From the NCBI GenBank assembly GCA_902525735.1, contig CABZIF010000001.1, positions 192,813-256,812 on the forward strand: DNA of 64,000 nt, read 5' to 3'. The position numbers and the translations under genes were made by a program. The stretch comes from an uncultured SAR86 cluster bacterium. Lineage in GTDB: Bacteria; Pseudomonadota; Gammaproteobacteria; Magnimaribacterales; AG-339-G14. Below are positions 39,844 to 50,069 of the stretch, piece by piece; the stretch's first letter is position 1, and each line of letters begins with the position of its first letter. A model generated the notes under the pieces. It did not search any database, was not told where the DNA came from, and was given only the letters and a program-made list of their open reading frames with translations.

Positions 39844-40545
39844 ATGCCTAAAGACAGACACATCATTGCCATTGGCGGCGGGGGATTTGGGCGGAATCCG
39901 GGTGAAGGCATTATTGAAGAATACATTCTCAAGCAGACCAAAAAAAAGAAACCAAACATTTGTTTTATTCCAACAGCGACTGGCGATAATGAAGCTTACA
40001 AAGTTAATTACTATGCAACCTTTTCCAAACTCAATTGTAATCCCTCGCACTTGGATTTTTTTAAAAGAACTCCAGATCTAAAAAAACTAATTTTTTCTCA
40101 AGATGCTATCTTCGTGGGTGGCGGCAATACAAAAAGTATGTTGGCTGTCTGGAATGAATGGGGTTTAGATAAGATTCTTAAAAAAGCTTACAAAGATGGA
40201 ATCGTCATGAGCGGTGTAAGCGCCGGCGCTATTTGTTGGTTTAAAAACGGCATTACAGATTCTTGGGATTCAAATTTAAAAGTAATGCCTTGTATGAATA
40301 TTATTAAAGGAACTTGTTGCCCACATTATGATGAAGAGCCAGAAAGAAAGCCTACAGTTAAAAAATTAATTGTTTCAAAGAAGTTAAAGAATGTTTACGC
40401 CGTTGACGGTGGAGCAGCTTTGCACATTAAAAATGAAAAACAATTTAAATCTGTAGTTTTTAAAAAGGACAAAAGCTCTTATGAAGTTAGTTTAGATAAA
40501 GAAAACTTTGTCGAAACAAACTTTAAGAAAATTTCTTTAATTTAA
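39844..40545 (+). CDS. Peptidase E-like (S51 family) protein
   Basis: IAIGGGGFGRNPG...; VGGGNTKSML; MSGVSAGAICWF nucleophile Ser context. Confidence 0.85.
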   Translation: MPKDRHIIAIGGGGFGRNPGEGIIEEYILKQTKKKKPNICFIPTATGDNEAYKVNYYATFSKLNCNPSHLDFFKRTPDLKKLIFSQDAIFVGGGNTKSMLAVWNEWGLDKILKKAYKDGIVMSGVSAGAICWFKNGITDSWDSNLKVMPCMNIIKGTCCPHYDEEPERKPTVKKLIVSKKLKNVYAVDGGAALHIKNEKQFKSVVFKKDKSSYEVSLDKENFVETNFKKISLI

Positions 40546-40577
40546 TCGAATCCAATAATTCAAAACCCTTGATATCG

Positions 40578-40682
40578 TTAACACGTCAACAAATCAACAT
40601 GATTCGACCACTTACAAGCTAACTCTCTTTTCTCATCTTGATAGTCATAGAAGGCATAATTTGCCGAAGCAATTTTGATCAT
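40578..40682 (-). pseudogene. Possible N-terminal remnant of a carbon-nitrogen hydrolase (nitrilase-like), 34 codons
   Basis: Reads MIKIASANYAFYDYQDEKRELACKWSNHVDLLTC-stop just downstream of the VOC gene; start resembles nitrilase-family N termini (IKIASAxY...W...V). Confidence 0.35.
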
Positions 40683-40683
40683 T

Positions 40684-41448
40684 TTACTTTAAATGCTCTA
40701 CCAGAAGGGTAGGTATCTTAATTTCATCGAATTTGACGGTCGCAACCAAAGTATCTTTTTTTCTTCCATCTTTAACATCGCTTACGTTGAAACCATTTTC
40801 GACAAGATATTCTCTTTTTTTTCTAATATCTTTTGTTTTCCAAGCTAGACCCCAAAATTGATCGTTGCCCTCAACTTTATTGTCAATAACTTCAATAGTT
40901 GCCTGACCAGTTCTGAAAAAAAGCATTCGACCTCCCCATTTTTCAACAAATTGATCTAACGCAAGTCTAATGCCTAGTTCTTTTTCATATAGGTTAATCA
41001 AAGCATCGCTTTTATTAGTTGTCAGAACTAGATGATCAAGGGCAAATAAATTATTTTCGTTTGATAGATTCATATCAAAATCTTCATATTCATTCACAGA
41101 AAGTTGGAAGTCTGGCGACTGTTTTATATCCATGCATTTAACTAATTGAGCTTTACTATCAGATTCTTCATTAATTTCATTTTCATCATATGCAGTAGAG
41201 ATATTCAGACGAGTTATATCATCGGATAATAAAGAAAAACCATACAATTTATCTTCTTTAAACGAGCCATCATTTTTTTTAATAATTTCAAAATGCATGT
41301 TTTCGAAGCCATAAAGCATTGATTCATAGTTTCGATCCTTTGAAATTACTTTCTTCAAGGGCTTTGCATCAAAAAAAGCTGAAAAAGTTTTCTCGGCTTC
41401 CTCTAGTGAACTCGTAAGATAAGAGATTCTATCTAGGGACTTAATCAT
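40684..41448 (-). CDS. VOC superfamily (glyoxalase/dioxygenase-like) protein, two-module
   Basis: SLDRISYLTSSLEEAEKTFSAFF and ALDHLVLTTNKSDALINLYEKELGIRLALDQ repeats; 4-HPPD/glyoxalase-like layout. Confidence 0.7.
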   Translation of the reverse strand: MIKSLDRISYLTSSLEEAEKTFSAFFDAKPLKKVISKDRNYESMLYGFENMHFEIIKKNDGSFKEDKLYGFSLLSDDITRLNISTAYDENEINEESDSKAQLVKCMDIKQSPDFQLSVNEYEDFDMNLSNENNLFALDHLVLTTNKSDALINLYEKELGIRLALDQFVEKWGGRMLFFRTGQATIEVIDNKVEGNDQFWGLAWKTKDIRKKREYLVENGFNVSDVKDGRKKDTLVATVKFDEIKIPTLLVEHLK

Positions 41449-41548
41449 TTAAATATTCCAATTCATTAAAATGTAATATTTATCTTACTAAAAGTTCATG
41501 AAAGATGTAGAATTTTGATACTAAACAACAGGTACAAAGGAGAAAACA

Positions 41549-42811
41549 ATGGATTTTGAACATTCAGCAAAAACGAAAGAACTCTTAGGAAAAATACAAC
41601 AATTTATGGACGATCACCTTTATGAAGGTGAAAAAACTTATCACCAACAGCACGAAGAAATGAGTGCAAACGGAAAAAGATGGGAACAACCTCCAATTTT
41701 AGACGAACTCAAAGCCAAAGCTAGAAAAGCAGGTCTTTGGAACTTATTTTTACCAGAATCTGAATATGGCTATGGTTTGACTAATCTTGAATACGCTCCT
41801 TTATCAGAATTAATGGGCACAGTAGGAATTGCATCAGAAGTCTTCAATTGCTCAGCTCCAGATACAGGAAATATGGAAGTAATAGATAAATATGGAACAG
41901 ATGAGCAAAAAAGAGAATGGCTAGAGCCATTACTAGCAGGCGAAATAAGATCTGCTTTTGGTATGACTGAACCAAATGTTGCTTCATCCGATGCAACTAA
42001 CATTGGTAGCTCTATTGTTGAAGATGGCGATGAATACGTTATCAATGGAGAGAAATGGTGGACTTCCGGAGCAGGTGACCCCAGATGCAAAATTATTATC
42101 TTTATGGGTGTATCTAATCCAGATAATCCTAAACACCAAAGACAATCTCAGATTTTAGTGCCAATGGATACTCCAGGTGTTGAAATATTGAGAATGATGC
42201 AAGTATTTGGAAACGATGATGCTCCTCACGGGCATGCGCACATGAAATTTACCGATGTGAGAGTACCAAAATCTAATATGATTCTTGGCGAGGGAAGAGG
42301 TTTTGAAATTGCTCAAGGGCGATTAGGTCCAGGACGAATTCATCACTGTATGAGAACAATTGGTGTTGCTGAAAGAGCTTTAGACCTTTTGTGTAAAAGA
42401 TCATTAGACAGAATCGCGTTTGGTAAACCTTTAGCAGAGCTAGGTGGAAACTATGACATCATTGCTGATTGCAGAACTGAAATAGAAATGTGCAGACTGT
42501 TGACTTATCGTGCTGCTGATCGTATGGATAAATTGGGTAACAAAATTGCTAAGTCTGATATTGCACAAATCAAAGTTGCGGTTCCAAAAATGGCACTGGC
42601 AGTAATCGATAAGGCTATTCAAATTCATGGTGGTGGAGGAGTTTCTCAAGACACTCCATTGGCTAGAATGTATGCAGGAATGAGAACTTTGAGACTGGCC
42701 GATGGACCAGACGAAGTTCACCGTAGAACTATTGCAAGAATTGAACTTAGTAAGCACCAAGCAGCTAGAGTTACTAATATTGAGGAAAAAGCTACCGCAG
42801 CAAAAGCTTAA
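41549..42811 (+). CDS. Acyl-CoA dehydrogenase family protein
   Basis: [79 protein letters not shown]. Confidence 0.93.
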   Translation: MDFEHSAKTKELLGKIQQFMDDHLYEGEKTYHQQHEEMSANGKRWEQPPILDELKAKARKAGLWNLFLPESEYGYGLTNLEYAPLSELMGTVGIASEVFNCSAPDTGNMEVIDKYGTDEQKREWLEPLLAGEIRSAFGMTEPNVASSDATNIGSSIVEDGDEYVINGEKWWTSGAGDPRCKIIIFMGVSNPDNPKHQRQSQILVPMDTPGVEILRMMQVFGNDDAPHGHAHMKFTDVRVPKSNMILGEGRGFEIAQGRLGPGRIHHCMRTIGVAERALDLLCKRSLDRIAFGKPLAELGGNYDIIADCRTEIEMCRLLTYRAADRMDKLGNKIAKSDIAQIKVAVPKMALAVIDKAIQIHGGGGVSQDTPLARMYAGMRTLRLADGPDEVHRRTIARIELSKHQAARVTNIEEKATAAKA

Positions 42812-42825
42812 CAATAGTTTTCTAA

Positions 42826-43833
42826 ATGTCTCAAGATCTTACTGAAGGATTTGTTTGTTCAAATCTTTCAGATGATCTTAGCGGCTTATCTTTTAAGGAA
42901 ATTAAACTTTCCGAGATGTCTGAAAGTTTTGTAAAAATAAATATCAAAGCTGCTTCTTTAAATTTTCCTGATCTTTTAATGAGTCAGGGAAAGTACCAAA
43001 ACAAACCAGAATTACCTTTTGCTTTGGGCATGGAAGGCTCTGGAGTTATTTCCGAAATAGGTTCAAAAGTAGAAACTTACAAAATTGGTGATGAAGTAAT
43101 GTTCGGCGGTTGGGGGCATGGCGCCATAGCAAAATCCATCGTCGTTGCAGAGTCGATGATTTCACCAAAACCTGAAGCATATTCTTTTGAAGAAGCTGCT
43201 GCATTTAAAACAGCTTATCTAACGGCTTATGTAGGCTTAATAAGAAGAGGACAGCTTCAAAGAGGTGAAACTTTATTAGTGCATGGCGCTTCTGGAGGAG
43301 TCGGGATGGCAGCTGTTCAACTAGGAAAGTTATATGGCGCAAAGGTTATTGCTACAGGCACATCCGATGAGAAATTAGAAATAGTTAAAAGTTGGGGAGC
43401 AGATGAAGTGCTCAATATTTATGAAAATGAAAAAGTTAATTTCAAAGACAGAGTCAAAGATCTTACAAACGGTATGGGCGCTGATGTCATTTATGATCCC
43501 GTAGGCGGAGAAGTTTTTGATCAGTCAATTAGATGTATAAATTGGGGTGGTAGATTATTAATAATAGGGTTTGCTGGGGGAACAATTCCGACATTACCTG
43601 TTAATTATCCTTTGATCAAAGGATTTTCAGTCGTTGGTGTTAGAGCTGGTGAGTTCGGAAGAAGGGCGCCAATTCTTGGAAAAGAAAATATAGATATTAT
43701 TAATTCTTTGGCAGATGACAATAAGATAAGACCACACATCTGCAAGGTTTTTGATTACAAAGAGTCTAAAGAGGCCTTAGAGTATTTGGAAAATAGAAAA
43801 TTAATTGGGAAAGTAGTAATTTCTATTAACTAG
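42826..43833 (+). CDS. NADPH:quinone oxidoreductase (zinc-type alcohol dehydrogenase-like)
   Basis: [55 protein letters not shown]. Confidence 0.9.
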   Translation: MSQDLTEGFVCSNLSDDLSGLSFKEIKLSEMSESFVKINIKAASLNFPDLLMSQGKYQNKPELPFALGMEGSGVISEIGSKVETYKIGDEVMFGGWGHGAIAKSIVVAESMISPKPEAYSFEEAAAFKTAYLTAYVGLIRRGQLQRGETLLVHGASGGVGMAAVQLGKLYGAKVIATGTSDEKLEIVKSWGADEVLNIYENEKVNFKDRVKDLTNGMGADVIYDPVGGEVFDQSIRCINWGGRLLIIGFAGGTIPTLPVNYPLIKGFSVVGVRAGEFGRRAPILGKENIDIINSLADDNKIRPHICKVFDYKESKEALEYLENRKLIGKVVISIN

Positions 43834-43957
43834 CTTTTTTATTTCTTCTGCATTTTTCTGAACAGTAAATGACATTTTCCCAATCCCTTTCCCATTTTTT
43901 TCGCCAACTAAATGGTTTATTACAAACTTTACAAATCTTAGTTTCTTTGTTTTTCAT
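43826..43957 (-). CDS. DUF2256-family small Cys-rich protein (43 aa; absent from the ORF track)
   Basis: Translation [43 protein letters not shown]; matches the CxxCxRPFxWRKKWxxxWxxVxYCSxxCR pattern; adjacent to a photolyase gene. Confidence 0.85.
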   Translation of the reverse strand: MKNKETKICKVCNKPFSWRKKWERDWENVIYCSEKCRRNKKAS

Positions 43958-45447
43958 TTTGCTGTGTACAAATTTATAAAATTATCAGCTTCATTAAAAA
44001 TCATTTCTTTTCGCTCTGGTTTCATTCTATCCAATGATCTTGGCAAAATAGATAGCCTTGGATTCGATGCAAAAAAATCTCTGTTATCATTCATAAACTG
44101 CCAATACAAACCATCAACTACATCGCACCAAGGACCTTTTTTGTAATTGCTCATTTTTAACAAATAATTAGAGCCACATGAATAAGGTTTGGTAGCAAAG
44201 ATTCCACCATCGGCAAAAGTACCCATACCAAACACATTAGGAACCATCACCCATTCAGAAGAGTCGATAAACATTTCCATAAACCACTTATATATTTCTT
44301 CTGGATGAATACGAGATAAAGTCATTAGATTGCTAATAATCATTAGTCTTGGGATGTGATGTGTATAGCCATAAGCTAGACAATCTTTTATCGCTTTATC
44401 AAGAGGAGGAATACCAGTTTCACCCGTATACCAGGCCTCAGTTAATTTATTTTGATGATTAAAAAAATTTGATTCTCTTTCTTCTTTACCTTTCAAATAA
44501 TATGTCCCCCTAATAAATTCTCTCCAACCTATTACTTGTCTAATAAAACCCTCTAGTGAATTTAAAGGAACATCATTTTTTTTAGAGTAGTTCAATACTT
44601 CATTGATTATTTCTTTCGGAGTCAATAAGCCGATGTTAAGTAAAGGACTTAAAGCACTATGAAATATAAAATTATGTTCTGAATCTACTGCGTCTTCGTA
44701 ATCTCCGAATAGAGAAAATCTATTTTCTAGAAAATTCTTTAACCATTTTAAAGAATCTGACCTATTTGTTGGAAACCAAACATTCTTTATCTCACCTGGA
44801 TGATCACTAAACTTTTTTTCAATTATTATCGATAAATCTGAAACATGTTCTGAAGTTTTTAACTTTGGAAGATCAGGGATTTCAATGCCTTTGGGTAGTT
44901 TTTTTCTATTTTCAGCATCAAAAGACCATTTGCCGCCTTGTGGTTTTTCACCATCCATTAACAAATCAAGTTTTTTTCTCATCATTTGGTAAAAACTAAC
45001 CATACGTAGATTTTTATTACCAAAAAAATCTTTGAATTCATCCCTGCCACAGAGAAACATTGGCGATTTAAATTCTTGAATATCTATCTTTTCATCTTCG
45101 ATGAAATCTATAAATTTTGTTTGAAATTCATCATCTTCAATTTCAAAGTATGCAAGATTAGATACTTTGTTTTCTTTGATTTCTTTTTTTAGCACTTTCA
45201 GATATTCCAATTCAAAAGATTTATCACTTATTGAGTGATAAATAACCTCATACCCATTCTTCAACAAGAGGTCTCTGTAGTGCCTCATGGCTGAAAGAAA
45301 AAAAAGGATCTTTAGTTTATGGTGTTTGTAGTTGGTGCAAAGACCAAGGTCTTCTTTCATGAAGACTTTCTTTATCTTAGTTTTCTTTATTTCTTCTATA
45401 GGAAATAATTGGTTGCCAAGAATTATCAGTAAGCTATGATCTGCCAT
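43954..45447 (-). CDS. Cryptochrome/photolyase family protein (bacterial FeS-BCP/COG3046-like)
   Basis: [77 protein letters not shown]; start at [16 protein letters not shown] preferred (track start 45549 overlaps the divergent gene). Confidence 0.88.
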   Translation of the reverse strand: MADHSLLIILGNQLFPIEEIKKTKIKKVFMKEDLGLCTNYKHHKLKILFFLSAMRHYRDLLLKNGYEVIYHSISDKSFELEYLKVLKKEIKENKVSNLAYFEIEDDEFQTKFIDFIEDEKIDIQEFKSPMFLCGRDEFKDFFGNKNLRMVSFYQMMRKKLDLLMDGEKPQGGKWSFDAENRKKLPKGIEIPDLPKLKTSEHVSDLSIIIEKKFSDHPGEIKNVWFPTNRSDSLKWLKNFLENRFSLFGDYEDAVDSEHNFIFHSALSPLLNIGLLTPKEIINEVLNYSKKNDVPLNSLEGFIRQVIGWREFIRGTYYLKGKEERESNFFNHQNKLTEAWYTGETGIPPLDKAIKDCLAYGYTHHIPRLMIISNLMTLSRIHPEEIYKWFMEMFIDSSEWVMVPNVFGMGTFADGGIFATKPYSCGSNYLLKMSNYKKGPWCDVVDGLYWQFMNDNRDFFASNPRLSILPRSLDRMKPERKEMIFNEADNFINLYTAK

Positions 45448-45477
45448 TATTTTTTTAATTAAATATTTGTTCATCAT

Positions 45478-45957
45478 ATGAAAAATAAGTTTCCATATAA
45501 AGGCAATATAGTAACTGTGACTAAGGATATGTGTGATATGAATGGTCATATGAACGTATCCTACTATTCCAAAGTTTTTGATGAGGGTGGTTTTGAATTA
45601 TATAAGGATCTTGGATTTTCTTGGGACAATGAGACTATCAGATCTGAATTTTCTACTTTCACTCTCGAAGAAAATATTAGATATCTTAAAGAAAATTTAT
45701 TGGGGGAAAAAATAATTCCTTGCTATCGAATTGTTAATGTAAACAGAAAATTAATTCATCAAGCTGCTGTCCTTCTCAACGAAAAAGAGGAAGTTTCAGC
45801 TATTTCAGAAGTCTTATTGATCCACATTGATATGGTCAAAAGAAAATCTACACCTTTTTCAGATGATTCTTTTGAACGAATAAAAGGCTTAAAAGAAGCT
45901 CATGACAAATTAGGCGACTTAGGTATTGATTACAGGTTAAAGATTAAGAACCCTTAA
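45478..45957 (+). CDS. Thioesterase family protein (hotdog fold)
   Basis: CDMNGHMNVSYYSKVFDEGGFEL hotdog acyl-CoA thioesterase motif. Confidence 0.75.
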   Translation: MKNKFPYKGNIVTVTKDMCDMNGHMNVSYYSKVFDEGGFELYKDLGFSWDNETIRSEFSTFTLEENIRYLKENLLGEKIIPCYRIVNVNRKLIHQAAVLLNEKEEVSAISEVLLIHIDMVKRKSTPFSDDSFERIKGLKEAHDKLGDLGIDYRLKIKNP

Positions 45958-46705
45958 AATTTGGCTCTTTTCTCTGTAATGAAGCTTTAATTCCTTCTTT
46001 AAAATCATCAGTCTCTCTAAGTCTGTTTTGTTCAGACAGCTCCCATTTAATAATTTCTGCAATTTGATCAGCAATACCCTCATTAACGGTAAATCTTATA
46101 GCTTGAACTCCTAGGGGGCCGGCTGAGTTAATTTCATCAGCGAGCTCTTTAGCTTTTTGCAATAAACTTTCTTTATCAACCAAATAATCCGCTAATCCAA
46201 TTTTGTAAGCTTCTTCTCCATTTAATCTCGCACTAGTAAGCAACATCCATTTTGCTTTTTGTTCGCCAACTACCCTTGGCAAGGTAATTGATGTCCCAAA
46301 TCCTTGATGAAACCCTAGTTTAGAAAAATTAGCACTAAATCTAGCTTCCGGACATGCTATTCGAAAATCAGCAGCCAAGGAAACCCCAAGACCACCACCA
46401 ACAGCAGCACCCTGAATTGCAGCAATTATAGGTTTCTTTGTTCTGAATAATCTTACAGCCTGTTCATACAAACTAGCGTAAGCATCAGATTCTTCTTTAA
46501 AACTTGATCGAGTGAAATCAGCACCAGCACAAAAATGTTTTCCTTCAGAATGTAAAATTATAGATCGACATTCTACATTGTCGTCTTGTTCTTCAAGAAA
46601 ATTAGCAATCTGAGATATTAGCTCAGAATCAAAATGATTATTAGGCGGACGATTTATTTTTATAAATGCTGTATGTCCTTCAACTGATGTTACTAAATCT
46701 TCCAT
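45944..46705 (-). CDS. Enoyl-CoA hydratase/isomerase family protein
   Basis: LHSEGKHFCAGADFTR; KKPIIAAIQGAAVGGGLGVSLAADFRIACPEARFSANFSKLG. Confidence 0.9.
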   Translation of the reverse strand: MEDLVTSVEGHTAFIKINRPPNNHFDSELISQIANFLEEQDDNVECRSIILHSEGKHFCAGADFTRSSFKEESDAYASLYEQAVRLFRTKKPIIAAIQGAAVGGGLGVSLAADFRIACPEARFSANFSKLGFHQGFGTSITLPRVVGEQKAKWMLLTSARLNGEEAYKIGLADYLVDKESLLQKAKELADEINSAGPLGVQAIRFTVNEGIADQIAEIIKWELSEQNRLRETDDFKEGIKASLQRKEPNFKGS

Positions 46706-46791
46706 AAATATATCGATTTTAAGTTCTTAAAATGAAATACAATACTCTAAAAAATAGTTAATGAGCAAGATTAAAAGAAATTTTCTAGTTT

Positions 46792-47001
46792 ATGAATTTA
46801 ATCAATAGAGTACTTAACAAGATAGATGTAACACTTTTTGTTATTTATGGATTTATGGGCATTGGAAGTGTTTATTTGGGAGCTTTCATTAGAAGCCAAA
46901 TAGATATGGATTTTTGGTCAGAGATTTTTATCTGTATCTTGGTTATTTCACCTATTTATTTTTTAGTAAGATTGGCTAAGAAAAAATATATGCCTAAGTA
47001 A
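46792..47001 (+). CDS. Small membrane protein of unknown function
   Basis: 69 aa, two hydrophobic segments; abuts the rhodanese gene. Confidence 0.55.
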   Translation: MNLINRVLNKIDVTLFVIYGFMGIGSVYLGAFIRSQIDMDFWSEIFICILVISPIYFLVRLAKKKYMPK

Positions 47002-47002
47002 G

Positions 47003-47368
47003 ATGAAAACATTTATAGAAATACTAAATGAAGCTGCAAAAGAAGTTAATGAGATTGATATTTTTCAATTAAAAAAACTTCTCGATGAAGATTATCAATT
47101 TAAATTGATAGATATTAGAGAAGATAATGAGCTTTTAAATGGCAAAATTAATTCTGCACAACATATTGGTAGAGGAGTATTGGAAAAAAATATAGAAGCT
47201 AATGTCCCTAATAGAGAAGAAGAAATAATTTTATATTGCGCAGGAGGAGTGAGATCAGTACTAGGATGTAAATCGTTGCAAGATATGGGATATAAGAAAG
47301 TCTATTCATTAAGGGGAGGCGTTGGAGAATGGATAAATGCCGATTTTCCGCTAGCCCCTAATGATTAA
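47003..47368 (+). CDS. Rhodanese-like domain protein
   Basis: FKLIDIREDNELLNGKINSAQHI; ILYCAGGVRSVLGCKSLQDMGYKKVYSLRGGVGEW. Confidence 0.88.
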   Translation: MKTFIEILNEAAKEVNEIDIFQLKKLLDEDYQFKLIDIREDNELLNGKINSAQHIGRGVLEKNIEANVPNREEEIILYCAGGVRSVLGCKSLQDMGYKKVYSLRGGVGEWINADFPLAPND

Positions 47369-47416
47369 GTTGTATGAAAAACTGAAGACTTTAGTCTTTT
47401 TGTATTAAAATAAGAT

Positions 47417-48877
47417 ATGGAAAATGAATTTGATGTAGTTGTTGTTGGTGCGGGAATTTCCGGAATCGGAGCTGGAGCTCATTTGAACTTAAAATGTCCT
47501 GATCAAAGCTATGTAATTTTAGAAGGCAGAGAAAAATTTGGAGGAACTTGGGATCTATTCAAATACCCTGGAATAAGATCAGATTCTGACATGCATACTC
47601 TTGGGTATTCGTTTAAACCTTGGGTGCATAAAAAATCTATCGCCAATGCACCTGCAATCATGGAATACCTTGAAGAGACAATTGATGAATACGAATTACA
47701 CCAACATATTAGATACAATCATCATGTTGAAACAGCTAATTGGTGTCCTAAAGAAGGTAAATGGATAGTTTCAGTCACTGATAAAGTTAATAACAAAGCA
47801 ATTACTTTTAAAGGCAAATTGCTTTACATGTGTTCTGGATACTATAAGTATGCTCACGGATATGAGCCAGAATTCGAAGGATCAGAAAATTTTGAAGGGC
47901 AGATTATCCATCCTCAAAAATGGTCAGAAGATGTTGAGTATGAAAATAAAGAAGTTGTAGTTATCGGAAGTGGAGCTACTGCTGCAACTTTAGTCCCTGA
48001 ATTGGCAAAAAAAACGAAACATACAACTATGCTTCAAAGATCTCCTACCTATTTTGTTTCTGCTCCCGATGAAGATTATCTAGCTAATAACCTAAGAAGG
48101 TTTATTCCTGACAGGTTGGCTTATTTTCTTATAAGAATAAGAAACATTTCTTGGCAACGATTCTTTTTTAAGAGAGCAAGAGCTTATCCTGAACAAGTAA
48201 AAGAGCGAATTCTTAACATGGTCAAAGAAGAACTACCTGAAGATATAGTAAATGAACATTTTACCCCTTCTTATAATCCTTGGGATCAAAGAATATGCCT
48301 CATACCAAATAGTGATTTTTTTGAGTCTATAAAGGCTAAGACTTCCTCTGTTGTTACTGATCATATTGAAAAAATAGAAGAGAAAGGAATCAGGTTGAAA
48401 TCAGGAAAGTTTTTACCGGCAGACTTAATCGTTACCGCAACTGGTTTAATATTGGAATCTTTTGGTGGAGTTAAGATGAGTGTTGATGATAAACCTATTG
48501 AAGCTTCCGATACTTATACATACAGAAGTCTTATGTATAGTGGCATCCCCAATCTTGTAAGTTGTTTCGGTTACATTAATGCCTCTTGGACATTGAAAGC
48601 TGATCTTACAAGTGAATACGTTTGTCGTTTAATTAAACATATGAAGAAAAATGATTTTGAAGTTGTATGTCCAAAATTTGAAGTTGATATTGAAGAATCT
48701 GATGACTTTTTAAATGGTTTTTCATCTGGTTATATTAAAAGGGCTGCTGATGCTCAACCAAAGCAAGGTAAAGAGAAACCTTGGATTAATCTTCAAGACT
48801 ACTTCAAAGACTGGATAGATATAAAGTATAAGAAGTTGGATGATGGTTATCTTAATTTTTCTAAATTAGAAAAATAA
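47417..48877 (+). CDS. Flavin-containing monooxygenase (Baeyer-Villiger-like, NAD(P)/FAD)
   Basis: VVVGAGISGIGAGAHL; FGGTWDLFKYPGIRSDSDMHTLGYSF; VVVIGSGATAATLVPELA. Confidence 0.9.
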   Translation: MENEFDVVVVGAGISGIGAGAHLNLKCPDQSYVILEGREKFGGTWDLFKYPGIRSDSDMHTLGYSFKPWVHKKSIANAPAIMEYLEETIDEYELHQHIRYNHHVETANWCPKEGKWIVSVTDKVNNKAITFKGKLLYMCSGYYKYAHGYEPEFEGSENFEGQIIHPQKWSEDVEYENKEVVVIGSGATAATLVPELAKKTKHTTMLQRSPTYFVSAPDEDYLANNLRRFIPDRLAYFLIRIRNISWQRFFFKRARAYPEQVKERILNMVKEELPEDIVNEHFTPSYNPWDQRICLIPNSDFFESIKAKTSSVVTDHIEKIEEKGIRLKSGKFLPADLIVTATGLILESFGGVKMSVDDKPIEASDTYTYRSLMYSGIPNLVSCFGYINASWTLKADLTSEYVCRLIKHMKKNDFEVVCPKFEVDIEESDDFLNGFSSGYIKRAADAQPKQGKEKPWINLQDYFKDWIDIKYKKLDDGYLNFSKLEK

Positions 48878-48947
48878 AAATTTATAACAATTTCAAAGAG
48901 GCATTTCCATGACCTAGGATTCTCTCCAAATCATATTTCTCAAAAAA

Positions 48948-50069
48948 ATGAACTCTACACACCTCAAAAAGACCAACATTTTAGGTAAAACTCTGCCTGA
49001 GATGGAAGAGCTTTTGGTTAATCTTGGTCAGAAGTCATACAGAGCTAAACAAATTTTAAAATGGATTCACCAAAGAGGGATTTGTAATTTTGATGATATG
49101 ACAGACTTGTCCAAAGAACTAAGAAACATTATGCAGGATAATTTTATCATTGAAGCACCTAAGATTTCTTACGAAGAACTTTCTGAAGATGGAACAAAAA
49201 AATGGATTTTGGATGTAGGAAACCAAGATTCCGTAGAGATGGTTTTAATTCCAGAAGGTAAAAGAGCGACACTATGTGTTTCTTCTCAAGTAGGGTGCGC
49301 TATAAATTGCAGTTTCTGTGCAACTGGTAAACAAGGATTTTCAAGAAATTTAGAGGTATCAGAAATAATTGGACAAGTATGGCTAGCGGCAAATTCATAC
49401 GGCATTCCAAGAATGGCCAACGATAAAAATATTACCAATGTGGTGATGATGGGAATGGGAGAGCCACTTCATAATTTTGATCCCGTGGTTTCAGCAATGA
49501 ATATCATGCTTGATGAAAACGCATATGGCCTTTCTAAAAGAAAAGTGACTCTGAGTACCTCTGGTTTGGTTCCTGAAATTAATAAATTAGGCAAAGTATC
49601 AGACGTTTCATTAACTATATCTTTGCACGCTCCCAATGATGAACTTAGAAATACTTTAGTACCTGTAAATAAGAAGTATCCAATCCAATTGTTATTAGAT
49701 TCTGTAAAGAATTATGTAGAAGGATGTGACGACAGAAGAATCACGACTATTGAATACTTACTGATCGATAAGGTAAACGACACTTTAGAGTTAGCTAAAG
49801 AATTAGCAGATTTACTTACGCAGATTAAGTGCAAAATAAATCTAATACCTTTTAACGAATTTAACGAATCTGATTATTTACAACCTTCGGGTAACAGAAT
49901 AAGAAAGTTCAAAGATTATCTTGTCAAAAGAGGATATGTTACTACCATAAGATCAACGAGAGGTGACGATATTATGGCGGCTTGCGGACAATTAGTTGGT
50001 CAAGTAAATGATAAAACTAAAAGAAAAGAAAGAATTCAAAGAGCTAAGATTGAAGCTCAAAGTATTTAG
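48948..50069 (+). CDS. rlmN: 23S rRNA (adenine2503-C2)-methyltransferase / dual-specificity RNA methyltransferase
   Basis: Radical SAM motif CAINCSFCATGKQGFSRNL; VVMMGMGEPLHNFD; SLHAPNDELR. Confidence 0.96.
   Translation: MNSTHLKKTNILGKTLPEMEELLVNLGQKSYRAKQILKWIHQRGICNFDDMTDLSKELRNIMQDNFIIEAPKISYEELSEDGTKKWILDVGNQDSVEMVLIPEGKRATLCVSSQVGCAINCSFCATGKQGFSRNLEVSEIIGQVWLAANSYGIPRMANDKNITNVVMMGMGEPLHNFDPVVSAMNIMLDENAYGLSKRKVTLSTSGLVPEINKLGKVSDVSLTISLHAPNDELRNTLVPVNKKYPIQLLLDSVKNYVEGCDDRRITTIEYLLIDKVNDTLELAKELADLLTQIKCKINLIPFNEFNESDYLQPSGNRIRKFKDYLVKRGYVTTIRSTRGDDIMAACGQLVGQVNDKTKRKERIQRAKIEAQSI

Noticed and set aside
39797-40081. ORFs on both strands overlapping tRNA-Leu and the peptidase gene start
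   Set aside because: They are shadow ORFs of the tRNA and the peptidase E-like gene; no coding motifs.
47375-47403. Weak hairpin AAGAC-TTTA-GTCTT followed by TTT after the rhodanese gene
   Set aside because: A 5-bp AT-rich stem could be a weak terminator but is below the level I would call as a feature.
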